Source of the DNA: Lutimaribacter pacificus
GTDB taxonomy: Bacteria > Pseudomonadota > Alphaproteobacteria > Rhodobacterales > Rhodobacteraceae
Reading direction: 5' to 3'
DNA: 64,000 bases
Assembly: GCF_900142185.1 (NCBI RefSeq)
Contig: NZ_FQZZ01000005.1
Coordinates: 124,001 to 188,000 of the forward strand
A program made the position numbers and the translations under genes. This document shows positions 44,582 through 54,700 of the stretch, piece after piece. The notes under the pieces are model-generated. The model had not been told where the DNA came from. It worked only from the letters and a program-made list of their open reading frames with translations, and ran no database searches. The number at the start of each line of letters is the position of its first letter. The stretch's first letter is position 1.

Positions 44582-45766
44582 TCAACTCTCGCGCGACAGC
44601 GGCACGACCTCGACCGTTTCGCCGGCTTGCCGTGGCCCGTCGCCGATGGGCCGGACAAGCAGCGCGTTGGCCTCGGACAGGATCGACAGCAGCGCGCTGT
44701 CCTGCCGGTCGAAGGGCGTGACGGTGCCGCCCGACAGCCGCGCGCGCATGTAATGTTCGCGCGGGCCGTTGGCATCGACATCCGCGCCCAGCGTGGCGGT
44801 CAGGCGCGGGGCGGGGCCGGCAGGCAGGCCCAGCATCGCGCGGAGCACCGGCAGCAGGAACAAATGCCCGCAGACCATCGCCGAGACCGGGTTGCCCGGC
44901 AGCCCGATCATCACCGCATCGTCCAGCCGCCCGGCCATCAGCGGCTTTCCGGGGCGCATGGCGATCTTGTAGAACGCGCGCGCCATCCCGATGTCTTCGG
45001 CCACGCGCCCGACGATATCGTGATCGCCGACCGAGGCGCCGCCGATCGTCACGATCACGTCGGCGCCTTCCGCCAGCCCGAAGGCCGTGTGCAGCGAGGC
45101 GGGGTTGTCGGCGGCAATCGGCAGCAGCCGGGCGCTGGCGCCGGCCTCTTCGATCAGGGCGTGCAGGCCGAAACTGTTGGAGGCGATGATCTGGTCCGGC
45201 CCCGGCGCCTCGCCCGGCATCACCAGCTCGTCCCCGGTGGAAATCAGCGCCACGACGGGTTTGCGCGCGACCGGCACCTCGGCCACGTTCATCGCGGCCA
45301 GCAGCGCAAGGTCGGCAGGCGTCAGCCGCCGCGGGGCGGTCAGCCGGTCGCCTTGGGTGAAATCGCCGCCTGCCGGGCGGATATTGCTGCCCGCGCCCGG
45401 CGTGCCGGTGACGGTCACGCGATCGCCCTGCCGGGTGCAATCCTCCTGCAGGACGACATGGCCCACGCCTTCGGGCACCGGCGCGCCGGTGAAGATGCGC
45501 ACCGCTTGCCCCGCGCCGACGGTGCCTGCAAACCCATGCCCCGCCGCCGCCTCGCCGATCACGTCGAACCCGGCGCCGGACAGGCCCGCGCCCGCCGCCA
45601 CGCCATACCCGTCCATCGCCGAGGCGGCAAAGGGCGGCTGGCTGCGCCGCGCAACCGCGTCCGCGATCATCACCCGCCCGCGCGCCCGCAACAGCGGCAC
45701 CGCCTCGCGCGGCATCGCCGGGGCCAGCGCGAAGAGATGGTCAAGGGCCTCGTCTACGGTGATCAT
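44582..45766 (-). CDS. moeA: Molybdopterin molybdenumtransferase
   Basis: MoeA inserts molybdate into adenylylated molybdopterin in the last step of molybdenum-cofactor synthesis. The 394-residue protein has the N-terminal domain with [13 protein letters not shown], the central molybdopterin-binding domain ([27 protein letters not shown]) and [14 protein letters not shown]. It overlaps moaC by four bases (ATGA), so the two are translationally coupled. Confidence 0.95.
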   Translation of the reverse strand: MITVDEALDHLFALAPAMPREAVPLLRARGRVMIADAVARRSQPPFAASAMDGYGVAAGAGLSGAGFDVIGEAAAGHGFAGTVGAGQAVRIFTGAPVPEGVGHVVLQEDCTRQGDRVTVTGTPGAGSNIRPAGGDFTQGDRLTAPRRLTPADLALLAAMNVAEVPVARKPVVALISTGDELVMPGEAPGPDQIIASNSFGLHALIEEAGASARLLPIAADNPASLHTAFGLAEGADVIVTIGGASVGDHDIVGRVAEDIGMARAFYKIAMRPGKPLMAGRLDDAVMIGLPGNPVSAMVCGHLFLLPVLRAMLGLPAGPAPRLTATLGADVDANGPREHYMRARLSGGTVTPFDRQDSALLSILSEANALLVRPIGDGPRQAGETVEVVPLSRES

Positions 45767-46239
45767 TCCGCCTCGTAGCGGCCGGATTTGCCGCCATCCT
45801 TCAACGTCACGCGGATGCCACCGATTTCCATCGCCTTGTCCACCGCCTTGGCCATGTCATAGACGGTCAGCGCGGCGGTGCCGACGGCGGTCAGCGCCTC
45901 CATCTCCACCCCGGTTTGCCCGGTGGTCCTGACCGTCGCCGCGATCCGCACGCCGGGCAGGCCGGGGTCGAGCGTCAGGTCCACCGCCACCTTGGTCACC
46001 GGCAGCGGATGGCAGAGCGGGATCAGCTCGGGCGTCTTTTTCGCGCCCATGATCCCCGCCAGCCGCGCAACCGACAGCACGTCGCCCTTTTTCGCGCGGC
46101 CTTCGGCAATGATATCAAAGGTTTCGCGCGCCATCCTTACATGGCCTTCGGCGCGGGCGACGCGCGCGGTCACGGGCTTGTCCGACACATCGACCATATG
46201 GGCGTCGCCCTTGCCGTCGAAATGCGTCAGCCCGGCCAT
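45763..46239 (-). CDS. moaC: Cyclic pyranopterin monophosphate synthase accessory MoaC
   Basis: MoaC converts the MoaA product to cyclic pyranopterin monophosphate in molybdenum-cofactor synthesis. The 158-residue protein has [18 protein letters not shown] at the N-terminus, [13 protein letters not shown] and the C-terminal [19 protein letters not shown] with KAVDKAMEI. Its start ATG shares one base with the trpC stop (TGATG), and its end overlaps moeA. Confidence 0.96.
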   Translation of the reverse strand: MAGLTHFDGKGDAHMVDVSDKPVTARVARAEGHVRMARETFDIIAEGRAKKGDVLSVARLAGIMGAKKTPELIPLCHPLPVTKVAVDLTLDPGLPGVRIAATVRTTGQTGVEMEALTAVGTAALTVYDMAKAVDKAMEIGGIRVTLKDGGKSGRYEAE

Positions 46240-47051
46240 CAGAACGGCCCGGCGGTCAGCGGGTTGGCCAGCAGGTCGCGCGTGGCCTGCGTCACGTCGG
46301 CCTGGCGCATCAGGCTTTCGCCGATCAGGAAACACCGCGCGCCGTAGCGGGCGATGTCGGCCAGATCGTCGGGGGTGCCGAGCCCCGATTCCGAGACGAT
46401 CAGCCGCTCGGGCGGCACCAGCCGCGCCAGCCGCCGCGTGGTGTCGAGCGAGGTTTCGAACGTCCTGAGATCGCGGTTGTTGATCCCGATCATGCGCGAT
46501 TTCAGCCGCGTCGCGCGCTCAAGCTCGGGCTCGTCATGCACCTCGATCAGCGCGTCCATGCCCCAGCGATCGGCGGCCTCTTCCAGTTCGGCGGCCTGGT
46601 CGTCGCTGACGCTGGCCATGATGATCAGGATGCAATCCGCCCCCAGCGCCCGCGCCTCGGCCACCTGGTAGGGGTCGTACATGAAATCCTTGCGCAGCAC
46701 CGGCAGGTCGCAGGCCTCGCGCGCCTGCACCAGATATTCCTTCGCACCCTGGAAGCTGGGCGTGTCGGTCAGCACGCTCAGGCAGGCGGCACCGCCATCG
46801 GCATAGGCCCGCGCCAGCGTGGCGGGATCGAAATCTTCGCGGATCAGCCCCTTGGAGGGGCTGGCCTTTTTCACTTCGGCGATCAGGCCATAGCCCTGGC
46901 GGCTGGCGTTGAACAGGGCGTCGGCAAAGGGGCGCACGGCAGGGGCGGCAGAGGCATCTGCCTCGACCGCGTCAAGCGGCTTGTCCGCCCTGGCGGCGGC
47001 CACCTCGTCCAGTTTATAGGCCCTGATCTTGTCGAGAATTGTATCGGTCAT
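46239..47051 (-). CDS. trpC: Indole-3-glycerol phosphate synthase
   Basis: TrpC closes the indole ring in tryptophan synthesis. The 270-residue TIM barrel has [21 protein letters not shown] near residue 60 (catalytic Glu/Lys), [31 protein letters not shown] and VSESGL. The start MTDTILDKI is typical; an upstream frame adds 14 atypical codons. It is not fused to TrpF. It is coupled to moaC downstream; trpD lies upstream. Confidence 0.96.
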   Translation of the reverse strand: MTDTILDKIRAYKLDEVAAARADKPLDAVEADASAAPAVRPFADALFNASRQGYGLIAEVKKASPSKGLIREDFDPATLARAYADGGAACLSVLTDTPSFQGAKEYLVQAREACDLPVLRKDFMYDPYQVAEARALGADCILIIMASVSDDQAAELEEAADRWGMDALIEVHDEPELERATRLKSRMIGINNRDLRTFETSLDTTRRLARLVPPERLIVSESGLGTPDDLADIARYGARCFLIGESLMRQADVTQATRDLLANPLTAGPF

Positions 47052-47129
47052 GGTTCCGTCATACCCAAGCGCGCGGGCAAGGGAAAGCGGCAACCGACGA
47101 TCGGGGGCAGGATGGCCCGGCCGCCGGCC

Positions 47130-48146
47130 TCAGCCGCCCGTTGCCGCCGCCAGTTTCACGATCCTGTCGCGCGCCGCGCCGCTGTCGATGCTTTCGCGGG
47201 CCATCGCAACCCCGGTCTTCAGGTCGGTCGCCGCGTCGGCCACCACCAGTGCCGCCGCCGCGTTCAGCAGCACCGCGTCGCGATAGGCCCCTTCGGCCCC
47301 GTCCAGCAGCGCGCGGAAGGCGCGGGCGTTGTCCTCGGGGGCGCCGCCCAGGATGTCCTCGAACGGGTGGACGGGCAGGCCGAAATCCTCGGGATGCAGC
47401 TCGACCTCGCGGATCGTGCCGTCGGGTTCCAGCGCGGCGACCCAGCTTATGCCGGTGATCGCCAGCTCGTCGGTGCCGTCGCTGCCATGCACCAGCCAGG
47501 CGTGTTCGCTGCCCAGCCGGCCCAGCGTTTCCGCCATCGGTCGGATCATCTCGCGCGAGAATGCGCCCGAAAGCTGCCGCTTCACGCCCGCCGGGTTGGT
47601 CAGCGGCCCGAGGATGTTGAAGATCGTGCGCGTGCCCAGCTCGGTCCGGGCGGGGCCGACATGGGCCATCGCCGGGTGGTGCATCGGCGCCATCATGAAG
47701 GCGATGCCGCAGGATTGCAGGGCCTTTTCGACCACGTCCGCCCCGACCATCACGTTGACGCCCATCTGCGTCAGCGCATCAGCCGCGCCGGATTTCGATG
47801 ACAGGTTGCGGTTGCCGTGCTTGGCCACCGGCACGCCCGCACCGGCCACGACAAAGGCGGTCGCGGTCGAAATGTTCAGCGTGCCCTTGCCGTCGCCGCC
47901 GGTGCCCACGATGTCGATCGCCCCTTCGGGCGCGCGCACCTTGTGGCACTTGGCGCGCATCACGGCGGCGGCGGCGGCGTATTCGTCCACCGTTTCGCCG
48001 CGCGTGCGCAGCGCCATCAGCAGCCCGCCGATCTGGCTGGGCGTGGCCTCGCCATCGAACAGGATGGTGAACGCCGCCTCGGCCTCGTCGCGCGACAGCG
48101 GGCGTTCGCAGGCGGCGGCGATCAGGGGTTTGAGGTCGTCGCTCAT
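47130..48146 (-). CDS. trpD: Anthranilate phosphoribosyltransferase
   Basis: TrpD transfers the phosphoribosyl group from PRPP to anthranilate. The 338-residue protein has [21 protein letters not shown] (PRPP-binding GTGGD), [17 protein letters not shown] and [12 protein letters not shown]. Its start overlaps the trpG stop by four bases, so the two are translationally coupled. Confidence 0.96.
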   Translation of the reverse strand: MSDDLKPLIAAACERPLSRDEAEAAFTILFDGEATPSQIGGLLMALRTRGETVDEYAAAAAVMRAKCHKVRAPEGAIDIVGTGGDGKGTLNISTATAFVVAGAGVPVAKHGNRNLSSKSGAADALTQMGVNVMVGADVVEKALQSCGIAFMMAPMHHPAMAHVGPARTELGTRTIFNILGPLTNPAGVKRQLSGAFSREMIRPMAETLGRLGSEHAWLVHGSDGTDELAITGISWVAALEPDGTIREVELHPEDFGLPVHPFEDILGGAPEDNARAFRALLDGAEGAYRDAVLLNAAAALVVADAATDLKTGVAMARESIDSGAARDRIVKLAAATGG

Positions 48147-48724
48147 GCCGGCACCTTCATCATGTCGAGAAAATTCTTCAGCAGCGCGTGCCCGTGTTCG
48201 GAGGCGATGGATTCGGGGTGGAACTGCACGCCGTGGATCGGCAACTCGCGGTGTTGCAGCCCCATGATCGTGCCATCCTCAAGCGCGGCGGTGATTTCAA
48301 GGCAGTCGGGCAGGCTGTCACGGTCGACCACCAGCGAATGATAGCGCGTGGCCTCGAACGGGCTGGGCAGGCCCGCGAACACGCCCTTGCCGGTGTGATG
48401 CATCATGCCCAGCTTGCCGTGCACGATCTCGTGGCAGCGCACCACCTTGCCGCCAAAGGCCTGGCCGATGGTCTGGTGGCCCAGGCACACGCCCAGAAGC
48501 GGCGTGCGCGTGTCGGCCGCCGCCTGCGTCAGCGCCAGGCAGATGCCCGCCTGGTCGGGATCGCAGGGGCCGGGCGACAGCAGGATGCCGGCGGGTTTCA
48601 GCGCCATCGCCTGCTGCACGTCCAGCGCGTCGTTGCGGTGCACCTGCACCTCGGCGCCCAGGTCGCCCAGGTAATGCACGAGGTTATAGGTAAAGCTGTC
48701 GTAGTTATCTATGAGAAGAAGCAT
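48143..48724 (-). CDS. trpG: Anthranilate synthase component II (glutamine amidotransferase)
   Basis: TrpG supplies ammonia from glutamine to anthranilate synthase TrpE. The 193-residue class I amidotransferase has [18 protein letters not shown], the catalytic cysteine in [16 protein letters not shown] and the His/Glu pair in VQFHPESI. It is the first gene of this operon; trpE is not in the window. The divergent polysaccharide-deacetylase-like gene starts 171 bp away. Confidence 0.95.
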   Translation of the reverse strand: MLLLIDNYDSFTYNLVHYLGDLGAEVQVHRNDALDVQQAMALKPAGILLSPGPCDPDQAGICLALTQAAADTRTPLLGVCLGHQTIGQAFGGKVVRCHEIVHGKLGMMHHTGKGVFAGLPSPFEATRYHSLVVDRDSLPDCLEITAALEDGTIMGLQHRELPIHGVQFHPESIASEHGHALLKNFLDMMKVPA

Positions 48725-48894
48725 CAGCCCGGTCTTTTCGCATTTTCGGGGGTAGAGGCCCCGCTATCGGTCGCGGTATACTTGTTCAGGCTTGCATGGC
48801 AAGGTCAAGCAATGCCACCAAAAGGGGCAAAAGACCGGGGCATGGAACGCAGGGGCAGGCCCCGGCAACGGGGTCGGCAGACGGGAGCAGGCAG

Positions 48895-50529
48895 ATGGCG
48901 CGCGGATTCTTGGGTGGGATAGTCTTCGGCGGGGTGGTGTCGGTCGTGGCCGCCGTCGCCATCACGGCCGTCATCGGCCCGCCGGTGGTGCCGCAGCCCG
49001 AAACAGCGGCGGTCGAGGTGCCGCCGGGATCGGAATTCCAGGAACGGCGCGAGGATCGCGAGGCATCGGTGCCCGCGCCGCTGCCGCAGCCCGAACCGGG
49101 CGCGCCCCCCGCCGTCGTGGCGCCCGAACCCGATACGCTGGCCTCAATGCAGGGGGCCGATACCGATCCGGCGGCCCAGCCCAGCACCGGCACCGCCGAG
49201 GACCGGCTGGCCAGCCCGCCCGCGCAGGGGCAGCGTGGCCGGGTCGAGGTGACGACCGACGCGCCGGTGCTGCCCGGCCCGCAGGCGGCGCTGCCCGCCG
49301 CGCCCGTGGCCGAAGAGGGGGTGGATGCCCCCGCCAGTCCCGCGGCCCCCGACGAGGGCGCCGCGCCCGAACCTGCCGAGGAGGAGGTTGAGGAAGAGAT
49401 CGCGGGCGAAGCGGGCGAAACCGACCCGGCCGCAGACCCTGCCGCGCCGGCCCCCGACGTGGCCGATACCGCCCCTGCCATGCCGCCGCCCTCGGAACCG
49501 GCCAGCGAGGAGGAGCCCGCCGCGCCCGGGATCGCCGCGATGGACCCGGCCGCGCCCGCCACGCCCGCACCGGCCCCCGCGCCCGAGCCGCAGGCCGAGG
49601 CCGCTCCGTCCCAGCCGCCCGCACCGGAACCCGCCGACCCCGAAGCCGAAACCGACCCCGAACCGGATACCGCGACCGGCGACCGCCCCGGTGTCGGCAC
49701 GCCCGCGCCCTCGCTGGTCGAGCGGGCGGATTCGCGCGTCTCGTCGCGCCTGCCCTCGGTCGGCGCCGACGGGGATGCCGCGCCGGATCAGGCCGCCGCC
49801 CCGCCGGTGGCTGCATCCGATGCACCGCCGATCGTGGCCAACGCCGCGCCGTTCGAAAACCCCGAGGGCAAGCCGCTGATGTCTGTCGTGCTGATCGACC
49901 GGGGCGATTTCTCCAGCGCGGTCGAGGCGCTCAGCGCATTTCCCTATCCTGTCACCTTCGCCGTCGATCCGGCATGGGACGGGGCCGCCGCCGCCGCCGA
50001 ACGTTATCGCGCGGCCGGGTTCGAGGTGCTGGCGCTGGTCGATATCCCCGAGGCCGCGCAGGCACCGGATGTCGAGGTGAACCTTGCCGCCATCCTGGGC
50101 GCGCTGCCCGGCGTCGTGGGAGTGATGGAGGGCGACCGCACGGGCCTGCAATCCAGCCGCGCGATCTCGGACCAGGTTGCCGCTTACCTGCGCGACAGCG
50201 GGCACGGGCTGGTGATGTATCCCAACGGGCTCGATACCGCGCGCAAGCTGGCCGAAAAGGAAGGTGTGCCGGCGGTCACGCTGTTTCGGGATTTCGATGC
50301 CGCGGGGCAGGAGGCCCCGGTGATCCGGCGGTTCCTGGACCAGGCCGCGTTCAAGGCCGGGCAGGAGCCCGCCAGCGTGGTGATGGTCGGCCGTGCGCGG
50401 GCCGAAACCGTGTCGGCGCTGATCCTGTGGGGGCTGGCCGACCGGGCCGGGCGGGTGGCGCTGGCGCCGGTTTCGGCGCTGCTGCGCGCGCGGGCGGGGA
50501 TGGCGGCGGAGATCGCCCCGGGCGAGTGA
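48895..50529 (+). CDS. Divergent polysaccharide deacetylase family protein with long linker
   Basis: The 544-residue protein has an N-terminal membrane anchor (about residues 4-25, FLGGIVFGGVVSVVAAVAI), then some 270 residues of Pro/Ala/Glu-rich low-complexity linker. The C-terminal domain (from about residue 320, PLMSVVLIDRGDFSSAVEALSAFPYPVTFAVDP) belongs to the divergent polysaccharide deacetylase family (DUF610/YibQ-like). The linker could span the periplasm from the inner membrane to the wall. The catalytic metal residues are not obvious, as is usual in this family. GGGAGC supports the start. It is divergent from trpG. Confidence 0.8.
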   Translation: MARGFLGGIVFGGVVSVVAAVAITAVIGPPVVPQPETAAVEVPPGSEFQERREDREASVPAPLPQPEPGAPPAVVAPEPDTLASMQGADTDPAAQPSTGTAEDRLASPPAQGQRGRVEVTTDAPVLPGPQAALPAAPVAEEGVDAPASPAAPDEGAAPEPAEEEVEEEIAGEAGETDPAADPAAPAPDVADTAPAMPPPSEPASEEEPAAPGIAAMDPAAPATPAPAPAPEPQAEAAPSQPPAPEPADPEAETDPEPDTATGDRPGVGTPAPSLVERADSRVSSRLPSVGADGDAAPDQAAAPPVAASDAPPIVANAAPFENPEGKPLMSVVLIDRGDFSSAVEALSAFPYPVTFAVDPAWDGAAAAAERYRAAGFEVLALVDIPEAAQAPDVEVNLAAILGALPGVVGVMEGDRTGLQSSRAISDQVAAYLRDSGHGLVMYPNGLDTARKLAEKEGVPAVTLFRDFDAAGQEAPVIRRFLDQAAFKAGQEPASVVMVGRARAETVSALILWGLADRAGRVALAPVSALLRARAGMAAEIAPGE

Positions 50530-50562
50530 AACCGCGCGGTCTGGCCTGAAAACCGCGCGGTT
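50530..50562. terminator. Repeated ACCGCGCGGT hairpins between convergent genes
   Basis: The self-complementary ACCGCGCGGT occurs twice, 21 bp apart, in the gap between the convergent deacetylase-like gene and rluE. CCTGAAAACCGCGCGGTT-CAGG can also fold. There is no U-tract, so it is at most a weak bidirectional terminator. Confidence 0.35.
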
Positions 50563-51122
50563 CAGGCGCCGGGGTCGACCTCGCGCCAGTCGCCCGGTTG
50601 CAGCCCGTCCAGCGCCCAGCGGCCGATTCGCGCCCGGATCAGCCGCAGCGTGGGATGGCCCACGGCCGCTGTCATCCGCCGCACCTGCCGGTTGCGCCCC
50701 TCGGTGATCGTCAGCTCGATCCAGCAGTCGGGCACGGATTTGCGGAACCGGATCGGCGGAGTGCGCGGCCAGAGGCCGGGCGGTTCCTTGATCCGGGTCA
50801 CCCTTGCCGGTCGCGTCGGCCCGTCCTTGAGCGTCACGCCCTTTCGCAAGGCCGCCAGCGCGGCGTCGTCCGGCACGCCTTCGACCTGCGCCCAATAGGT
50901 CTTGGGCATCTTGTTCTTCGGGTGGCTGATACGGGCCTGCAATGTCCCGTCATCGGTCAGCAGCAGCAACCCCTCGCTGTCGCGGTCGAGCCGGCCGGCG
51001 GGGTAGATGCCGGGGATGGCGATGAACCCGGACAGGGTGGCGCGCGGGCTGCCGGTGCTGCCGCGATCGGTGAATTGCGACAACACGTCAAAGGGTTTGT
51101 TGAACAGGATCAGCCGCGCCAT
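50562..51122 (-). CDS. rluE: 23S rRNA pseudouridine(2457) synthase
   Basis: This RsuA/RluE-type pseudouridine synthase has no S4 domain. The 186-residue protein begins [16 protein letters not shown] and carries the catalytic aspartate D46 in [18 protein letters not shown], then [24 protein letters not shown]. The wording follows E. coli RluE closely throughout. The start is taken at [10 protein letters not shown]; a longer open frame upstream has no coding character. Confidence 0.9.
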   Translation of the reverse strand: MARLILFNKPFDVLSQFTDRGSTGSPRATLSGFIAIPGIYPAGRLDRDSEGLLLLTDDGTLQARISHPKNKMPKTYWAQVEGVPDDAALAALRKGVTLKDGPTRPARVTRIKEPPGLWPRTPPIRFRKSVPDCWIELTITEGRNRQVRRMTAAVGHPTLRLIRARIGRWALDGLQPGDWREVDPGA

Positions 51123-51165
51123 GCGGTGACGCATAGCGCGGGTTGGGGCGCATGAACAGGGCCGA

Positions 51166-51975
51166 TCAGGTGTAAAGCGTGGGCACGCCCAACTGGTCGT
51201 GGATATGGTTGACGGTCTGCGGCTGCAGCCCCAGCGCCTGTGCGAAGCCGTGCAGGTATTGCGCCTCGGGCTGGCTGTCGAGGTCGATGGCCATGACCGA
51301 CATGGCATAGACCTGCGGCTCCAGCCCCTGCGGCACCTGTCCCGCCAGCCCGGCCACGTCGACCGGGGCCTGCAATTCGGCCTGCACGAAGGCCTGTTCC
51401 TCGGGCGAGACATCGCCCAGCTTGTCCAGCAGCCGCGCCTGTTCGGCATCGTCCAGCTTGCCGTCGCATTTTGCGGCCTGGATCATCGCGCGCAGCATCA
51501 GCCCGGCGGCCAGCTCCTGTTCGGTGGTGGGGGGCGTGTCGGGTTCGTCCTGCCGCGCGATGGCCTGGTTCAGCACGTCGCCGAAGCCGCCGCGCGCGGT
51601 GTCGGGCGTGCCGCCCGTCAACAGCCCGCCCAGCAACCCGCCGATGCCGCCCGCGGCACCCGCGCCGGCCAGCCCGCCCAGCAGGTCGTCGAGTCCGCCG
51701 CCCCGTGTGCCGGTCACGCCGCCGCCGAGTTGCTCCAGCAGGCCGCCAAGCCCGGCGCTGCCCGCGCCGCCGCCCAGGATGCCGCCAAGCATATCCTCGA
51801 TCCCGCCACGGCTTTGCGTGGCCTCGGGGCGTTGCTGCATCTGGCGCTGGAGTTGCCCGAGCAGGCCGCCGCCCGGCGTCTGCGCCGCCCCCGCCCGGCG
51901 CTGCACCATGGCGCTGGCGCCCTTGGCCACGGCCACGCCGACGGCGACCTTGGCCAGTGTTTTCATCAAGCTCAT
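51166..51975 (-). CDS. DUF533 / TerB-like protein
   Basis: The 269-residue protein has a short hydrophobic N-terminal stretch (residues 5-20), a Gly/Leu-rich low-complexity middle (repeated LGG, GGLL) and a C-terminal TerB-like DUF533 domain. That domain runs from about residue 150 ([31 protein letters not shown]) to the end. DUF533 (YebE-like) proteins are membrane-associated and of unknown function; the TerB fold binds metal in some relatives. GGGGGAAAG supports the start [10 protein letters not shown]. It is a single gene between rluE and phzF. Confidence 0.8.
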   Translation of the reverse strand: MSLMKTLAKVAVGVAVAKGASAMVQRRAGAAQTPGGGLLGQLQRQMQQRPEATQSRGGIEDMLGGILGGGAGSAGLGGLLEQLGGGVTGTRGGGLDDLLGGLAGAGAAGGIGGLLGGLLTGGTPDTARGGFGDVLNQAIARQDEPDTPPTTEQELAAGLMLRAMIQAAKCDGKLDDAEQARLLDKLGDVSPEEQAFVQAELQAPVDVAGLAGQVPQGLEPQVYAMSVMAIDLDSQPEAQYLHGFAQALGLQPQTVNHIHDQLGVPTLYT

Positions 51976-52072
51976 GATCTTTCCCCCGGTGGATTGCCGG
52001 TTCAGAATGCATGTCGCGGGCGTATCTGTCATGGGAAAAGGCGCGGGCCGCTCCCCCCACGGGCGGGTGGTG

Positions 52073-52924
52073 CTATCGCGGGGGCAGGTGCAGGCGCCCC
52101 TCCATCACGCGCACGGCCCGGCCCGACACGGTGACGCGGGAGCCGTGGGTGCGCAGCCCGATCCGGCTGGGCCGGCCCATGTCGTCGCCCTGGCGGTAAT
52201 CGAGCGCCAGGTCGCGCCCGAGGATCTGCGCCAGAAGGGCGGCCAGCGTGGCCGCCGCGCTGCCGGTGGCCGGGTCTTCGGGGATGTTGTCGAGCGGGGC
52301 GAACATGCGCGCGTCGATCCGGTCGCCGTCGCGGACATAGGCCAGCTGCGCGAAATCCAGCCCGCCGGGAAACAGCGCGTGGCCCTCGCGGAAGGCGGCG
52401 ATATCGGTGCGGATGGCGGCCAGCGCCGTGCGGTCGGTCAGTTCGGTCAGGGTGAAGGGCAGGCCCAGCGTCGCCATGACCGGCGGGTGGGTGGCGGTGC
52501 GAATCCTGTCTTGGGCCAGCCCCAGCGCGCGGGCGACGAGGCCGGGCGCCGGTTCGGCCAGCCGCTCCAGCGTGGCTTCGGTCGTGAACTGCGCCGCGCC
52601 GTTTTCCGCCCGGGCGCGGATCGGGCCGATGCCGAGGCCCAACACCATGTCGGGGCCGTGCCCCAGATCGGCCAGCGCCACGGCGGTGCCGATAGTGGGA
52701 TGACCGGCGAAGGGGATTTCCGTCGTGGGCGTGAAGATGCGCAGCCGGGCGGTGTGGGCCGGGGCGTCGGGCGGGAAGAGAAAGGCGGTTTCCGAAAAGT
52801 TGAATTCCCGCGCGATGCGTTGCAGGTCGGCCCCGGGCAGGGCGGTGGCGTCGGGGATCACCGCCAGCGGGTTGCCGCCGAAGGGCGTGTCGGTGAACAC
52901 GTCGTAGACAAGGTAATCGGTCAT
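52073..52924 (-). CDS. PhzF-family isomerase
   Basis: The 283-residue protein has the diaminopimelate-epimerase-like double fold of the PhzF family. The catalytic glutamate is E45 in [12 protein letters not shown], with [11 protein letters not shown] in the first half and [13 protein letters not shown] in the second. Most PhzF relatives outside phenazine loci have unknown substrates, and no phenazine genes are present. The long open frame upstream of [10 protein letters not shown] runs through an intergenic repeat and was not used. The promoter region contains a 26-bp near-perfect palindrome. Confidence 0.88.
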   Translation of the reverse strand: MTDYLVYDVFTDTPFGGNPLAVIPDATALPGADLQRIAREFNFSETAFLFPPDAPAHTARLRIFTPTTEIPFAGHPTIGTAVALADLGHGPDMVLGLGIGPIRARAENGAAQFTTEATLERLAEPAPGLVARALGLAQDRIRTATHPPVMATLGLPFTLTELTDRTALAAIRTDIAAFREGHALFPGGLDFAQLAYVRDGDRIDARMFAPLDNIPEDPATGSAAATLAALLAQILGRDLALDYRQGDDMGRPSRIGLRTHGSRVTVSGRAVRVMEGRLHLPPR

Positions 52925-53052
52925 CGCGGGGTCCGGCTGGCTGTGTCGTTGCGGAGGGTGATGGCATGGGCGTGTGTGCGTCGCAAGCGGGGCCTGGGGG
53001 GTGTCGGAAAGGTTGTTATGTCCCACAGGCGATGGGGCAGTTGCATTCAATA

Positions 53053-53079
53053 CATGTTCGTGGACGTCCACGACACATG
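53053..53079. promoter_or_regulatory. Near-perfect 27-bp palindrome upstream of phzF
   Basis: CATGT-TCGTGGAC-GTCCACGA-c-ACATG is a perfect 16-bp core palindrome with outer arms, only one base out of register. It lies about 130 bp upstream of the phzF start and eight bases from repeat copy B. It could be an operator, a hairpin or an insertion scar. Confidence 0.45.
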
Positions 53080-53086
53080 AACGATA

Positions 53087-53257
53087 CACCCAGCCCGGAA
53101 CAGCCGCGAAGCGGCCCGGGCATCGCACGGCCGCCCCCCCGGCCGGGCGATTGGCTGCCGCAAGTGCCACGTTCCTAGGGAGGAGGTGGCGGCGCGATAA
53201 AGTGGCAGTCACAAAGGTAGGATCGCCCGACCGCGGCCATGCGGTGCCCTCTGTTGC
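53087..53257 (-). repeat. Intergenic repeat, full copy B (171 bp, inverted)
   Basis: Read on the minus strand, this starts GCAACAGAGGGCACCGCA and ends CCGGGCTGGGTG, matching copy A (19363-19532) along its length with scattered substitutions. The same nested inverted repeats are kept (GCATGGCCGC against GCGGCCGTGC with one change, TCGGGCGAT against ATCGCCCGG). The A/B similarity stops sharply at both ends, which defines the element's boundaries. Confidence 0.8.
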
Positions 53258-53288
53258 GCTCTTTTCGATCCGCAGCACAGGTCGCCCC

Positions 53289-53987
53289 TCAGCCGGCGGC
53301 GAGGTCCATCCAGACCGGCAGGTGGTCCGACGCGATCCGCGCCGGGCGGCCGATATGCACGCCGCTGTCGAGCGCGCGCAGGTCGTCCGAGATCAGGAAC
53401 CTGTCCAGCGCCGCAACCGGGCGCGGGGCGGGATAACTGGCGGCCGGCGCGACAAAGCGCAGCCCCGGCACCTGCGCATCGAGATCCCAGCCCGAGCCCC
53501 AGTCGTTGAAATCGCCGGCCACCACCGTGGGCAGGGGCGGCAGCGCGCGCAGGGTGCGCGTGATCGCGGCCAGTTGCAGCAGGCGATAGCGTTTGACCAG
53601 CCCCAGATGCACGCCCAGCACCCGCAGCGGGCCGATGGCGGTATCGAGTTCGACCCGGATCGCGCCGCGCGGCTCCAGCCCCGGCAGGTCGAAATGGGCG
53701 GTCTGCCGCACGCTCACATGCGGGGCGACCAGCATCGCGTTGCCATGCCAGCCGAGCGAGCCGCCGGGCTCGCCCACCTCGACCACGCGCCAGCCTTCTT
53801 CCTCGGCCATGTGGGCGGGCAGGGCGGCGGGGCGCGGAGGCAGGCGCTTGTCGGCCTCCTGCAGGACGACCACGTCGGCGCCCATCGCGCCGATCACCTG
53901 CAAAATCCGGTCCGGCCGGCGCCGCAGGTCAAGGCCCACGCACTTCTGCAGGTTGTAAGTGGCTAGTCTGAACGGGCTCGGGCGCAT
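53289..53987 (-). CDS. Endonuclease/exonuclease/phosphatase (EEP) family protein
   Basis: The 232-residue EEP-fold hydrolase has the catalytic landmarks RLATYNLQKCVG (Asn), VVVLQEADKR (metal Glu), VLGVHLGL (His), VVAGDFNDWGSGWDLD (Asp/Asn) and ASDHLPVW (final Asp-His). There is no signal peptide or membrane segment. Members of the family hydrolyse nucleic-acid, lipid or sugar phosphodiesters; the substrate is unknown. It is divergent from the YjdF-like membrane protein 34 bp away. Confidence 0.88.
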   Translation of the reverse strand: MRPSPFRLATYNLQKCVGLDLRRRPDRILQVIGAMGADVVVLQEADKRLPPRPAALPAHMAEEEGWRVVEVGEPGGSLGWHGNAMLVAPHVSVRQTAHFDLPGLEPRGAIRVELDTAIGPLRVLGVHLGLVKRYRLLQLAAITRTLRALPPLPTVVAGDFNDWGSGWDLDAQVPGLRFVAPAASYPAPRPVAALDRFLISDDLRALDSGVHIGRPARIASDHLPVWMDLAAG

Positions 53988-54021
53988 ATATCGGACTCTG
54001 TCATAACCAGGGGACGAGGCG

Positions 54022-54657
54022 ATGTTCGCAGATCAGACATGGGTGGCCAAGGCGATCTGGGCCTTGCTGGTCTTCTTTCTGGTCGATGCGCTTTTCGTGG
54101 GCAACTGGCCGCTTGCCTTCGTCTCGGTGGCGACGCTGCTGTTGTCGCTGGCACCGGTCTATATCGGCCGCTGGGCCGATGTCGTGGTGCCGCCCAGTTT
54201 CGTCGCGGCGATCACCATGTTCGTGGGCGGCACGCTGTTCCTGGGCGAGGTGTTCGATTTCTACGAACGGTTCTGGTGGTGGGATATCGCCATGCATGGC
54301 GGCAGCGCGGTGGGATTCGGGCTGATCGGGTTCATCCTGGTCTTCATGATGTTCCAGGGCGACCGCTATGCCGCGCCGCCGCTGGCGATTGCCTTCTTCG
54401 CCTTTTGCTTTGCGCTCGCCATCGGCGCGACCTGGGAGATTTTCGAGTTCTGCATGGACCAGGCATTTGGACTGAACATGCAGAAATCGGGGCTGATGGA
54501 CACGATGGGCGACCTGATCGTCGACACGTTCGGCGCGCTGATCGGCGCCGGGTCGGGCTGGGCCTACCTGAAATGGCGGATGCGCGGCGGGCTGAGCCTG
54601 CTGATCGACGATTTCGTCCGGCGCAACCCGCGGTTCTTCCGGCGTTTCAAGCGGTAA
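54022..54657 (+). CDS. YjdF/DUF2238-like membrane protein
   Basis: The 211-residue integral membrane protein has about six helices. It carries the family-specific polar residues RFWWWDIAMHGGSAVGFGLIGF and ATWEIFEFCMDQAFGLNMQKSGLMDTMGDLIVDTFGALIG, matching the DUF2238/YjdF family. The conserved His, Glu and Asp within helices suggest a metal or substrate site, but no function is established. The EamA transporter follows on the same strand. Confidence 0.8.
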   Translation: MFADQTWVAKAIWALLVFFLVDALFVGNWPLAFVSVATLLLSLAPVYIGRWADVVVPPSFVAAITMFVGGTLFLGEVFDFYERFWWWDIAMHGGSAVGFGLIGFILVFMMFQGDRYAAPPLAIAFFAFCFALAIGATWEIFEFCMDQAFGLNMQKSGLMDTMGDLIVDTFGALIGAGSGWAYLKWRMRGGLSLLIDDFVRRNPRFFRRFKR

Positions 54658-54700
54658 GGGTTCTTGACGCGGCCCGGGCTTTGGCGTCTGAGTGCCCGCG

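Larger units (their letters stand above)
52925..53288. other. 364-bp gene-free stretch with palindrome and repeat copy B
   Basis: This gap between phzF and the EEP nuclease gene holds a palindrome (53053-53079), the inverted full repeat copy (53087-53257) and about 130 bp of phzF leader. The open frames crossing it arise from the repeat and are not accepted as genes. Confidence 0.6.

Noticed and set aside
48725-48894. trp leader peptide/attenuator upstream of trpG
   Set aside because: No tryptophan-codon-rich short frame with a ribosome site and no terminator/antiterminator pair is visible in the 170 bp.
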